41,297 nucleotides of DNA from NCBI GenBank assembly GCA_017501345.1, contig JAFVXC010000044.1, positions 1 to 41,297 of the forward strand, read 5' to 3'. Below, piece after piece: positions 16,347 to 24,405 of the stretch. Position 1 is the stretch's first letter. Each line of letters begins with the position of its first letter. Position numbers and translations under genes: made by a program. Source of the stretch: Clostridia bacterium. GTDB lineage: Bacteria; Bacillota_A; Clostridia; Oscillospirales; CAG-272. Below the pieces are notes generated by a model. It was not told where the DNA came from. It searched no databases and worked only from the letters and a program-made list of their open reading frames with translations.

Positions 16347-17606
16347 ATGAATACGACACAGGAAATATTGGAGCGGGCAAAAAAGGCGGCCCCCGAATTG
16401 ATGCTGCTCGGCGCGGACGTCCGCAACGCGGCACTGCTGAAAATGGCGGATGCACTCGAAGCGAATGCAGAGCGCATTCTTGCGGCAAACGCGCTTGACG
16501 TCGAAGCGGCACGCGAAACGATCGGAGATGTGATGGTTGACCGTCTTCGACTTGATGAAAAGCGCATCGCGGGGATGGCAAACGGCATTCGTGAGGTCGC
16601 GGCGCTTCCGGATCCGCTCGGCGGCGTGATCGAGTCAGGCGTTCTCCCGAACGGACTTGAGATCCGCAAGGTGCGCGTTCCGCTCGGCGTGATCGGTATC
16701 ATTTACGAGAGCCGTCCGAACGTGACGTCGGATGCAGGCGTGCTTTGCTTCAAGAGCGGAAACGTCTGCGTTTTGCGCGGCGGCAAGGAGGCGTACCGCA
16801 CGTCCTTCGAGATCGTCTCGGTGCTTCGGGAGACACTCAAAGAGTGCGGCCTCAATGAGAATTTTATCAATATGGTCGAGGACGTATCGCGCCAAAGCGC
16901 GACCGACCTGATGACGGCGGTCGGGTATGTGGATGCTCTGATCCCGCGCGGCGGCGCGGGACTGATTCGCGCCTGCGTTGAAAATGCGCGCGTTCCCTGC
17001 ATTCAGACGGGAACGGGCATCTGTCATATTTACGTGGATGCGTCTGCCGATCTTGACAAGGCGCTCGATATTCTCGAAAACGCGAAAACCAGCCGTCCGT
17101 CGGTTTGCAACGCCGCAGAGGTCTGTCTCGTTCACGAATCGGTCGCGGAGGAGCTGCTGCCGCGTGTGAAGAAGCGTCTCGCGGACGACCGCAGAGAGAA
17201 GGGGCTTCCCCCCGTCGAATTCCGCTGTGACAACAAAGCACACGCAGTAATGGGCGGAGCTTTGGCAGGCGAACACGATTTTGATACCGAATTCCTCGAT
17301 TATATTCTCGCCGTAAAGGTCGTGAAGGACGTAGACGAGGCGATTCTGCACATTGGTGCGCATTCGACGCATCACAGCGACTGCATCGTTTCGCGGTGTG
17401 ACGCGGCGATCGACAAATTCACCCGCGCCGTTGATTCGGCGGCGGTATACGTCAACGCCTCGACGCGCTTCACCGACGGCGGTGAGTTCGGCAAGGGCTG
17501 TGAGATCGGCATTTCTACGCAAAAGCTTCACGCCCGCGGTCCGATGGGACTCACAGAGCTCTGCTCGTACAAATATATTGTTACGGGTGACGGTCAGGTG
17601 CGCTGA
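16347..17606 (+). CDS. proA: Gamma-glutamyl phosphate reductase ProA
   Basis: A 419-residue aldehyde-dehydrogenase-fold enzyme that reduces gamma-glutamyl phosphate to glutamate-5-semialdehyde with NADPH. The family blocks are present in order: [26 protein letters not shown], the catalytic Cys in [16 protein letters not shown] and a C-terminal [19 protein letters not shown]. The length is normal. ATG 16347 was chosen because AAGGAAG at 16331-16337 lies 9 bases before it. In-frame codons further up would overlap the end of proB. It acts directly on the unstable product of ProB, and the two enzymes are generally thought to form a complex. Confidence 0.96.
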   Translation: MNTTQEILERAKKAAPELMLLGADVRNAALLKMADALEANAERILAANALDVEAARETIGDVMVDRLRLDEKRIAGMANGIREVAALPDPLGGVIESGVLPNGLEIRKVRVPLGVIGIIYESRPNVTSDAGVLCFKSGNVCVLRGGKEAYRTSFEIVSVLRETLKECGLNENFINMVEDVSRQSATDLMTAVGYVDALIPRGGAGLIRACVENARVPCIQTGTGICHIYVDASADLDKALDILENAKTSRPSVCNAAEVCLVHESVAEELLPRVKKRLADDRREKGLPPVEFRCDNKAHAVMGGALAGEHDFDTEFLDYILAVKVVKDVDEAILHIGAHSTHHSDCIVSRCDAAIDKFTRAVDSAAVYVNASTRFTDGGEFGKGCEIGISTQKLHARGPMGLTELCSYKYIVTGDGQVR

Positions 17607-17654
17607 AGACCTGTGGCGTGCTTCCGTAAAAACATAAGGGAAGGGAAAACTGTT

Positions 17655-18452
17655 ATGAAATATACGCTTGGATTTATCGGTTGCGGCAATATGGGCGGTG
17701 CGCTTGCCCGCGCGGCTGCAAAAACGTTGCAGGGCGCACAGATCGCCGTATGTGACCGTGATGAAACGAAAACTGAGGCACTGAAGTCGGAATGCGGTGT
17801 CGTGCCGACCTCGGCGCGCGACATCGCGGAGAATGCCGCGTTCGTCGTGCTTGGACTCAAGCCGCAGTATATGGAGAGCGGTATCGCGGAATTTGCGGAC
17901 GTGCTCTCTCGGCGCAAGGGTGTGACCGTCGTTACGATGGCGGCAGGGCTCTCGGTCGCGGCGATCCGCTCCTATATCGGTGCAGAGCTTCCCGTGATCC
18001 GTATTATGCCGAATACGTCGGTTGCGGTCGGACAAGGGATGATCCTTTACACCGTTGACGAGGTCGGGGCGGACGAGGAAAGCGTCTTCCTCGGAGCGTT
18101 TGCGGCGGCAGGACGGTTTGACCGCATTCCCGAGACTCTGATCGATGCGGGAAGCGCGCTCTCGGGCTGCGGCCCTGCGTTCGTATATCTCTTTGCCGAG
18201 GCACTTGCCGACGGCGCGGTCGAATGTGGTGTTCCGCGCGATAAGGCGGCGATCTATGCGGCACAGACCCTTCTCGGAGCGGCAGAAATGCTACTCGAGT
18301 ACGGACATCCCGGGGATCTCAAGGATGCTGTGTGCAGTCCGGGCGGGACGACGATCGCAGGTGTGCACGCCCTCGAAAGGGGCGGTATGCGAAACGCTGC
18401 GATGGATGCCGTGCTGTCTGCGTACAAGCGGACGCTTGAACTCAAAAAATAA
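17655..18452 (+). CDS. proC: Pyrroline-5-carboxylate reductase ProC
   Basis: A 265-residue NAD(P)H-dependent reductase completing proline synthesis from 1-pyrroline-5-carboxylate. The N-terminal Rossmann motif GFIGCGNMGGAL, VVLGLKPQ, IRIMPNTSVAVGQG, LSGCGPAFVYLFAEALADGAV and the C-terminal block LKDAVCSPGGTTIAGVHALE are all as in the family. ATG 17655 has a purine-rich AAGGGAAGGGAAAA stretch upstream. It is the last enzyme of proBAC. An unrelated membrane protein gene follows after 51 bases without an intervening terminator. Confidence 0.96.
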   Translation: MKYTLGFIGCGNMGGALARAAAKTLQGAQIAVCDRDETKTEALKSECGVVPTSARDIAENAAFVVLGLKPQYMESGIAEFADVLSRRKGVTVVTMAAGLSVAAIRSYIGAELPVIRIMPNTSVAVGQGMILYTVDEVGADEESVFLGAFAAAGRFDRIPETLIDAGSALSGCGPAFVYLFAEALADGAVECGVPRDKAAIYAAQTLLGAAEMLLEYGHPGDLKDAVCSPGGTTIAGVHALERGGMRNAAMDAVLSAYKRTLELKK

Positions 18453-18503
18453 CCGGACACGGATTTCCGTAATTACATTCAGACGTTAAAACAGGAGACA
18501 ACT

Positions 18504-19421
18504 ATGAAGATAAAAAATGGATTCGGAGGAGCGCAGGCGACGATGCTCTCGGAGCGAGATCTGCTCGAGCGCAGATACAATTCGGCACGTGGGGATATCC
18601 TGCTCGTGCTCCTGCTTACGATGCTCAATCTCGGATTACTGCTTTTTGATTCCGACACCTATTTTCTCTTTTCCGCATTTCTGCCGTATTTTGCTGTCTT
18701 AATGGGCAAGCTTCTGTGCGGGATGATGCCCGACGATTACTACACGGATGGACTTGAAGATCTTGAACCGATAGATTCTTCCTTCTTTGTAGTTATGCTG
18801 ATTTTCGCTCTCGTCGGTACGGCGCTGTATTTTATCAGCTGGCTCTTGTCCAAAAAGCATAGGATCGGTTGGATGATCTTTGCTTTGGTCATTTTTTCCA
18901 TTGATACGATTCTGTTTTTGCTTCTCAGCTTCTCCTTGGAGGCAATTATTGATCTGATCTTCCACGTATGGTTCATCATTGCGCTTGCGCGCGGCATTCA
19001 CGCGCATTATAAGCTGAAGAAGTTGTCGGGGGAGGCTCCGATCCCGGAAGAGGAGATGACCCTTGATCCCGATGCGCCTCCGACAGAGGGTGAATACGCT
19101 CCCTCCGATTCTCCTGCTGCATCCTTTGCTGAAACGAATGCGGATGCGGAGGTCCTCTATCCTGCCGATATGTCGGTCAAGCACAGGGTTTTGCTGGAGG
19201 CAAATGCGTTCGGACATAGTATCTGTTACAGACGCGTGAAGCGCAGAAACGAGCTGGTCATCGACGGCAACGTGTATCACGTGTACGAGGCTGTGATCGA
19301 ACAGCAGCACGAGCTCAGAGCGATCCTTGACGGACATACGATCTGCGCGGGATATAACGGAACACACAGCTACATCGCGGTGGACGGCGAGATATTTGAA
19401 AAGAAGATCCGACTTATATAG
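18504..19421 (+). CDS. Membrane protein with soluble C-terminal domain, function unknown
   Basis: A 305-residue protein I do not recognise. Four or five hydrophobic helices occupy ~28-165, for example LLVLLLTMLNLGLLLF and FFVVMLIFALVGTALYFIS. An acidic, Pro/Ala/Glu-rich linker (~180-215) follows, then a soluble C-terminal domain (~220-305) with repeated short strands (NELVIDGNVYHVYEA, HSYIAVDGEIFEKKI). The end of this domain looks like a small beta-sheet module that could bind a ligand or a partner. The start ATG has AGGAG at 18493-18497. It follows proC by 51 bases, so it may be read from the pro operon, but nothing in it suggests a role in proline metabolism. A strong bidirectional terminator ends it. 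Confidence 0.72.
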   Translation: MKIKNGFGGAQATMLSERDLLERRYNSARGDILLVLLLTMLNLGLLLFDSDTYFLFSAFLPYFAVLMGKLLCGMMPDDYYTDGLEDLEPIDSSFFVVMLIFALVGTALYFISWLLSKKHRIGWMIFALVIFSIDTILFLLLSFSLEAIIDLIFHVWFIIALARGIHAHYKLKKLSGEAPIPEEEMTLDPDAPPTEGEYAPSDSPAASFAETNADAEVLYPADMSVKHRVLLEANAFGHSICYRRVKRRNELVIDGNVYHVYEAVIEQQHELRAILDGHTICAGYNGTHSYIAVDGEIFEKKIRLI

Positions 19422-19440
19422 TCGGTGTCGGGAGCATATA

Positions 19441-19475
19441 AAAATGGGGCTGCCTCTTTGAGACAGCCCCATTTT
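19441..19475. terminator. Bidirectional terminator between the membrane protein gene and gltS
   Basis: AAAATGGGGCTGCCTC (19441-19456) pairs with GAGACAGCCCCATTTT (19460-19475) with one C-A mismatch and a TTT loop. The A-run and T-run at the two ends make it usable in both directions between converging genes. It is a shorter member of the hairpin family at 7566, 10660 and 14214. Confidence 0.9.
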
Positions 19476-19477
19476 CG

Positions 19478-20860
19478 TTATTTCTTTCGTTTCCTGAAGA
19501 TCAGGCTTCTGAACAGGATGACGTTCAGAACGATGAAGAAGAGGATCACAATAAGCAGTGTCAGAACGGTTTGCTTCGGCGCGAGGGTCGCGAGGAACAT
19601 CAGCGGGAAGCCGAACACGATCGCGGGGAAGTTCTGGTACACCATATTGTCCGATGCAGGGGTCTTGAAGTCGCCGTCGACCTCGCGGAGAAGGATGATA
19701 CCCGTGCTTGCCGTACCCGTCAGCATACCGTACATCATAAGGAATTGCTCCTCTGCGTATTCGGGAAAGAGGGTCTTTGCTACGATGCGGTTGTACACGT
19801 AGGTAACGATCGCACCCACGACGCCGAGGATCAGCATAATGCCCCAGTAGCGCTCGAGATAATCGAGACGGATCGCCGCGATTCCCGCAACGACCATAAT
19901 GTCAAAGAAGAAATTGCTTGCTCTCGTAAGGAGAAAATTGTTCGTATATTCCTTTTTGACGATCGATTTCTTTTGCAGGAATTTCAGTACGGCCTTCAGA
20001 AGCGTTGCGGAAAGGACGCCGAGGAGAAAGTTGAAGCCGTATATGACGGCGCGCATACCGGGAAGGAGGCTTCCGAGCGCGTACATCAAGAGATACGACA
20101 GAAGGTAGGCAAACGCGATCAGGGCGATCTGGATCGTCATTTTGTCGATGCTTTCCTGCATCGGGATCTCGTTCTGCGCCTCGATCTCCTCGGCTCTGAT
20201 TCCCTTTTCCTCGGTAGAGGCAAGCTTCAGCTTGTTTCTGCGCCTCATAATGTTCATATGAAGCACGCCGCCGATGCTTGCAGACAGGAAGCCGAGTGCC
20301 GCGATCGTGAGACCGAAGCTCTTGCCGCCTGCAAAGCCGAATTCGGTTTCGTAGATATTGCCGTAATTCATCGCCTGGCCCGTGCCTTGGCCGTAGCCGA
20401 AGGGAAGGAGCATACCCGCAGATGGGAAAAAGCCGGTGACAACAAGTGCCGCGATCATTGTGATTACTAGACCGAATATACCCTGAATGAGATAGGTCGA
20501 AACCGTTGTTACGCCCGTGTTGAAGATCTCGGTCGTGCGCTTTTTCGAAAGCTTGCCGCCCGAGGTCTTGAGAGAGGAGGCGATGAAGCCGAGCGCGAGG
20601 GTGTGATAGGTCAGGATCTCGAGATTCGTCGTGCCGTTTCCTCCGAATGCCGCCGTTTCAAAGAACACGTCTCCCGTGATCGCCTTGTATACGCCTGCGA
20701 TCACGAGCAGAAGGAGCCCGCCGATGACCGAGGTCGGGATCAGCGACTTTCTGAGGAAGGGGATCGATTTTCTGAGTATGTTTCCTGCGAGAAGGCTGGC
20801 GAGCAGTACCGCAAAGAGGGTAATGCTGCCCCAGACCTTAAAGTCCCAAAAATTTTCCAT
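19478..20860 (-). CDS. GltS-like sodium/glutamate symporter family protein
   Basis: A 460-residue polytopic membrane protein with about ten hydrophobic helices in two halves, separated by a charged cytoplasmic loop (~210-240, EEKGIRAEEIEAQNE). It shows the features of the glutamate:Na+ symporter (ESS/GltS) family: a Gly/Gln-rich re-entrant segment FGYGQGTGQAMNYG in the first half and MMYGMLTGTASTGI in the second. The substrate could be glutamate or another dicarboxylate. The start ATG has GGAG at 20867-20870, 6 bases upstream. The gene overlaps the end of the acyltransferase gene by 23 bases, so it is the second gene of a two-gene operon. Link to glutamate use by the nearby proBAC genes is only suggestive, because they are transcribed separately. 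Confidence 0.85.
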   Translation of the reverse strand: MENFWDFKVWGSITLFAVLLASLLAGNILRKSIPFLRKSLIPTSVIGGLLLLVIAGVYKAITGDVFFETAAFGGNGTTNLEILTYHTLALGFIASSLKTSGGKLSKKRTTEIFNTGVTTVSTYLIQGIFGLVITMIAALVVTGFFPSAGMLLPFGYGQGTGQAMNYGNIYETEFGFAGGKSFGLTIAALGFLSASIGGVLHMNIMRRRNKLKLASTEEKGIRAEEIEAQNEIPMQESIDKMTIQIALIAFAYLLSYLLMYALGSLLPGMRAVIYGFNFLLGVLSATLLKAVLKFLQKKSIVKKEYTNNFLLTRASNFFFDIMVVAGIAAIRLDYLERYWGIMLILGVVGAIVTYVYNRIVAKTLFPEYAEEQFLMMYGMLTGTASTGIILLREVDGDFKTPASDNMVYQNFPAIVFGFPLMFLATLAPKQTVLTLLIVILFFIVLNVILFRSLIFRKRKK

Positions 20861-22079
20861 TGCCGTCTCCAGTCGTTATGTTTTTGTATCTGTGATAGAG
20901 GTTAACGTATTTCACTGCATTGAAGCGCTTGTCACCCTTCAGCTGATAGATCCTCTTCTCGTAGTAGAGGTTCAGCTTGTTCCGTCCGAGCACGGTAACT
21001 GCCGTTGCCTCAGAGAAGGGAACGATCATATCTCCGACCGTGACTCTGTCGCCGTAGAGCGCGACGGGGGCATTCTTCAGAAGGCGCTTTTTCTTCTTAT
21101 AGACGATGACCTCGGACAGCGTTGCCGTGTCCTCGTAAAGAGGCTTTTCGGTGTACTGCAGGGTATCGAGCTTGTTTATGAAATCCTTCTGATACTCGTA
21201 CCACTCCGAAAGGAAGCGGAAGGGAAAATCGGATTCAATCGCGGACAGCTCCTTCGTCGGGAGATAACGGACGCCCTGTCCACAGGTCGTGCAGGTGACC
21301 GTGTTGCCGTGGCTTTCAAAGCGTGAAAGTCCGCAGAAGGGACAAACGTAGAGCATTCTCTCGAGATATTCGGCACCGTGCCGGCTCTTGTATTCGCCGT
21401 CGAGCGAGGCCTCGTTTACGTACAGTCCGTCACGGATGATTGCGAACAGCTCGTCGTCGGTAAGGCTTGCGTATTCCTCGGGCTCAATGATGCGGGAGAC
21501 GTAGGCGCGCATTTTTCCCTTGCGCGTTTTGTCCGACCATCTCGGATGAACGCCGTAGCCGCCCTCGATGCGAAGGAGGGCAACGGGGAGCTTCATCCGT
21601 CGCACGAGCGGTGCGATCGACGGAGCCATATATTCGGTCTTTCCGCTGTAAGTGCGGTTTCCTTCGGGGGCGATCGCGATCGAGCCTCCCTCTCTCGCGA
21701 CCGAAAGCAGGGTTTTGATCGCCCGAATATCGGTGGTCTGCTTTTGGATCGGGATCGGAGCGACGAGGAAGCGAATGAGGGACGACACGAAGCCGTTCGA
21801 GAAGATATCCTCGGATGCGAGATAGTAGATCACGCGCGGAAATGCCATTCCGACGAAGAACTGGTCAAACGGCGTCTGATGATTCAGAAGGATCACGAAC
21901 TGCCGCTTGTCGCGTATCGGCTCGATCCTGATGCCGTATTTCACGCGGCTGATCGGCTTCAAAATGAGGTAGGCGATCACGCGGACGACTCTGTGACGGA
22001 CTTTGATCCACTTTTTTCGCTTTTTTTGCTTTGGAAACGGCTTTTCCGAGTCCTTGACGGGAAGCTTTTGTGTGTTCAT
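20838..22079 (-). CDS. PlsC-like acyltransferase with zinc ribbon and extra C-terminal domain
   Basis: A 413-residue protein. The N-terminal half is a 1-acylglycerol-3-phosphate acyltransferase (PlsC/LPLAT) domain with the catalytic NHQTPFD (His67, Asp72 of HX4D) and the phosphate-binding EGNRT (Glu139). It is preceded by a very basic segment (KQKKRKKWIKVRHR) and a short hydrophobic stretch. The second half is unusual: a four-Cys zinc ribbon CPFC...CTTC (246, 249, 263, 266) and then ~130 residues of beta-rich sequence ending FNAVKYVNLYHRY. It probably acylates lysophosphatidate or a related lipid at the inner membrane face. ATG 22079 was chosen for its upstream GAGGTG (22086-22091). An in-frame ATG at 22157 abuts the -10 box. 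gltS follows with a 23-base overlap. Confidence 0.82.
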   Translation of the reverse strand: MNTQKLPVKDSEKPFPKQKKRKKWIKVRHRVVRVIAYLILKPISRVKYGIRIEPIRDKRQFVILLNHQTPFDQFFVGMAFPRVIYYLASEDIFSNGFVSSLIRFLVAPIPIQKQTTDIRAIKTLLSVAREGGSIAIAPEGNRTYSGKTEYMAPSIAPLVRRMKLPVALLRIEGGYGVHPRWSDKTRKGKMRAYVSRIIEPEEYASLTDDELFAIIRDGLYVNEASLDGEYKSRHGAEYLERMLYVCPFCGLSRFESHGNTVTCTTCGQGVRYLPTKELSAIESDFPFRFLSEWYEYQKDFINKLDTLQYTEKPLYEDTATLSEVIVYKKKKRLLKNAPVALYGDRVTVGDMIVPFSEATAVTVLGRNKLNLYYEKRIYQLKGDKRFNAVKYVNLYHRYKNITTGDGNGKFLGL

Positions 22080-22157
22080 ATCGCCCACCTCGCGAAGCGC
22101 GATCCTTTCAAAGGCATTTCTGCATCTTGTGCAGAGGATTCGTTGCATAATCAACAT

Positions 22158-22166
22158 ATTATATCA
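22158..22166 (-). promoter_or_regulatory. Extended -10 promoter of the acyltransferase-gltS operon
   Basis: On the minus strand TATAAT (22163-22158) preceded by TGA, an extended -10 element. The -35 region is poor (TTATAC-like with a 17-base spacer). It implies a ~70-base leader before ATG 22079. Confidence 0.6.
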
Positions 22167-22243
22167 TATTCTGGCAATATGTATAAAAATGACTTTTTAC
22201 CATTCTGTGAATTTTTAGGAAATGTTTTGTTGACTAAGACAAA

Positions 22244-22276
22244 GAATGCGCACTACGGGAATGGCAGTGCGCATTT
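22244..22276 (-). terminator. Hairpin terminator after ttcA
   Basis: AATGCGCACT (22245-22254) and AGTGCGCATT (22266-22275) form a perfect 10-bp stem with an 11-base loop. On the minus strand it is followed by CTTTGTCTT, a weak T-rich tail. It closes the holB-to-ttcA cluster before the acyltransferase promoter. Confidence 0.7.
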
Positions 22277-22284
22277 CTATGGGG

Positions 22285-23043
22285 TTAGTTTGTGTCGTCG
22301 GTATAATCGCTCATTGACTTCATTCTGCCGACAGGGAGCTTGAAGCCGTCGATTTCGCCGCGCTGCATCGCGCCGAAGATGCGGTAGCGGAGACCCTTAT
22401 GCTGTCGGTCAAGTGATGCGAGAAGCTGCTTCATTTCCTCTCTCTCGGTGTTCCCGTCGGCAGGGCATTCCGATTTCACGACGGGAAGGGCGGTGTGTGA
22501 CGCGAAGTAGCGGATATCCTTTTCGGGCAAGTAGACCATCGGGCGGATCATATGAAGATCGGCGCGCGACAGATAGGTGACGGGGGAGAAGCATCCGATA
22601 CGCCCCTCGTAAAAGAGGTTCAGCATAAAGGTCTCGACTGCGTCGTCAAAGTGGTGCCCGAGTGCGACCTTATTGCATCCGAGCGCCTTTGCCGCATTGT
22701 GGAGCGCGCCACGTCTCATTTTTGCGCACAGTGAGCAGGGATTTTTTTCCTTTCGCACCTCGAAAATGATCTTATAGATCTCCGAGGGGATCACGTGATA
22801 GGGAACGTTCCGTTCCTCGCAGAAGGTGCGTATTCCCGAAAAATCGGTGTTCGGGAAGCCCATATCGATCGTCACAGCCACGAGCTCGAATTTTTTCGGA
22901 TAAAACCTTTGCAAAGCGGCAAGCGCGGCGAGAAGGGTGAGAGAGTCCTTGCCTGCCGATACTCCGACGGCGATGCGGTCGCCGTCCTCGATCATCTGGT
23001 AGTCGTCGACTGCGCGACGAACGTAGCTCAGAATACGTCTCAT
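22285..23043 (-). CDS. ttcA: TtcA-like tRNA thiolation protein (PP-loop ATPase)
   Basis: A 252-residue PP-loop protein of the TtcA/TilS superfamily. TtcA adds sulfur to C32 of certain tRNAs, using an iron-sulfur cluster held by three Cys. Here the PP-loop reads SAGKDS (29-34) instead of the usual SGGKDS. The cluster Cys pair is NPCSLCAKMRRGAL (Cys103, Cys106), and the third Cys is in SECPADGNTERE (Cys193). The block VALGHHFDDAVET is present. The gene overlaps the Lys-rich protein gene by 4 bases (ATGA). It lies in a cluster with another tRNA modifier (trmN6) and a ferredoxin, which would suit an Fe-S-dependent enzyme. Naming as TtcA rather than another PP-loop thiolase rests on these motifs. 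Confidence 0.85.
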   Translation of the reverse strand: MRRILSYVRRAVDDYQMIEDGDRIAVGVSAGKDSLTLLAALAALQRFYPKKFELVAVTIDMGFPNTDFSGIRTFCEERNVPYHVIPSEIYKIIFEVRKEKNPCSLCAKMRRGALHNAAKALGCNKVALGHHFDDAVETFMLNLFYEGRIGCFSPVTYLSRADLHMIRPMVYLPEKDIRYFASHTALPVVKSECPADGNTEREEMKQLLASLDRQHKGLRYRIFGAMQRGEIDGFKLPVGRMKSMSDYTDDTN

Positions 23044-23501
23044 ACCTTCTTTGCCGCCTTATATGCCTTCTTTGCCGCCTTCATCCGCTTTTTCATAATT
23101 TTATGCTCAAGCTTTTTTACGTTTTTTTCTGCCTTCCTGAGCTTTTTTGCGTCCTTATCGGAGAGGGGGGCGGGCTCGATCACAACGGGCTTCTTCTTTT
23201 TCTCAAGCAGTGCTTCAAGGCTTTGGAGATCCCTCCTGACCTCTCCCATCGGACGGAGACCGACACGGAGAAGGGTCTTGTTTTCGATCGAATCCTCGCA
23301 TTTCGGTGCGATCGAGATGCGAAGCAGGAGGGAGGAGAGATCGTATCCGTCGTCTCCCGTTTCGGGATTTTGCCTTTTTTCAAGCTTGTATGGGATCACA
23401 GCGCTCACAGCGGCGGCGGTCAGGAATTTTGCTGATGCGCGTCGCGTGACCTTTTTAACTGCCTTTTTTGCCATAGACAGATTCTTTTTTACGTTGTTCA
23501 T
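23040..23501 (-). CDS. Lys-rich small protein of unknown function
   Basis: A 153-residue, strongly basic protein I do not recognise. The N-terminus (~1-30) is Lys/Ala/Arg-rich and includes a short hydrophobic Ala/Val stretch (LTAAAVSAVIPY). The middle (~45-95) is more balanced, with YDLSSLLLRISIAPKCEDS and TLLRVGLRPMGEVRRDL. The C-terminal ~50 residues are almost all Lys, Ala and Glu and look like a long helix or coiled coil. The start ATG at 23501 has AGGAGT at 23511-23516, inside the end of the trmN6 gene. The stop overlaps the ttcA start by 4 bases. Tight packing between two tRNA-modification genes suggests a linked role, possibly RNA binding, but this is inference only. Confidence 0.7.
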   Translation of the reverse strand: MNNVKKNLSMAKKAVKKVTRRASAKFLTAAAVSAVIPYKLEKRQNPETGDDGYDLSSLLLRISIAPKCEDSIENKTLLRVGLRPMGEVRRDLQSLEALLEKKKKPVVIEPAPLSDKDAKKLRKAEKNVKKLEHKIMKKRMKAAKKAYKAAKKV

Positions 23502-23508
23502 AGTGGAA

Positions 23509-24315
23509 TCACTCCTTTTCGTGTTCGCCGTTCCGTTTTCCCTGTATTGGGTAAAGCGCACAGGTATCGTATACGGCGCGTGCCTCGTCGGTCATTTCGG
23601 GAGATCCCGAACCGTTTCGTTCTTTGTGTAGGATCAAGGGAGGTGTGACGGAAAGTCCCTTGCCGCCGCCCTTGCGGCTTTCGACAAGCACCATTGACGG
23701 GGCTGTATGCACGTCTGAAGAGACGAAGGTCATACGCTTCGGCTCAAGCCCCGCACGGTCAAGCCCGACGATAAGCTCGGGGAGCCGATCGGGGCGGTAG
23801 ACGAGCGTAAAGATGCCGCCGTGCTTCAGCAGGCGTGCCGCCGCGAGACAGAAATCCGCGATCCCGCCTGCCGTTTCGTGGCGGGCAATATTTTTCCCCA
23901 CGCTTGCGTTCGGAAGTCCCGAGTCGGTCCGCATATAAGGGGGATTGGAAAAGACAAGATCGGCCTCATAGCCGATGTGGGTGGGATCGAGCTCCCGCAC
24001 GTCGGCGCAGAGGGTATCGATCCGATCAAGGAAGCCGTTCAACTCGGTATTCCGCCTGCACAGCTCGGCAAATTCGGGCTGAAGCTCGACTGCGAGGGTG
24101 TGCTTTACCTTATTGCGCGCCGAAAGCAGGAGGGAGATGATCCCCGTTCCCGCGCCGAGCTCGATCGCCCGTGCGCGCGATGACGGCCTGATAAAGGCGG
24201 CGAGGAGGTAGGCGTCGGTGCCGAAGGTCAGACCGTCCTTTTTCTGGATCAGGGTGATGTCCTCATTGACCTCGTCGAGCCGCTCGTTTTCGTATAGTAT
24301 GGGAGGAGCCTTCAT
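23509..24315 (-). CDS. trmN6: tRNA1(Val) adenine-37 N6-methyltransferase-like (YabB/YfiC/TrmN6)
   Basis: A 268-residue SAM-dependent Rossmann methyltransferase. The SAM-binding motif is ELGAGTG (52-58) and the amino-methylating motif NPPY is at 124-127, typical of N6-adenine or N5-glutamine methylation. The N-terminus ENERLDEVNEDITLIQ resembles B. subtilis YabB, and the position downstream of holB and ricT matches yabB. ATG 24315 was chosen because it places this conserved N-terminus correctly. A TTG at 24339 would add eight residues. Neither start has a recognisable Shine-Dalgarno, and the terminator of the ferredoxin gene ends only about 30 bases upstream, so expression may rely on readthrough or a leaderless mRNA. 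Confidence 0.85.
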   Translation of the reverse strand: MKAPPILYENERLDEVNEDITLIQKKDGLTFGTDAYLLAAFIRPSSRARAIELGAGTGIISLLLSARNKVKHTLAVELQPEFAELCRRNTELNGFLDRIDTLCADVRELDPTHIGYEADLVFSNPPYMRTDSGLPNASVGKNIARHETAGGIADFCLAAARLLKHGGIFTLVYRPDRLPELIVGLDRAGLEPKRMTFVSSDVHTAPSMVLVESRKGGGKGLSVTPPLILHKERNGSGSPEMTDEARAVYDTCALYPIQGKRNGEHEKE

Positions 24316-24344
24316 ATTTAAATCTGTTATCAAATGCAATATAG

Positions 24345-24391
24345 AAAAACGGAGCCGACCGTGCTCTTACCGTGAAGATACAGCCGACTCC
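24345..24391 (-). terminator. Terminator after the ferredoxin gene
   Basis: On the minus strand an 11-bp stem (24391-24381 with 24361-24351, including three G-U pairs) is followed by TTTTT (24349-24345). It would separate the ferredoxin from trmN6. Confidence 0.78.
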
Positions 24392-24405
24392 GCTTCCTGT
24401 GTAAA

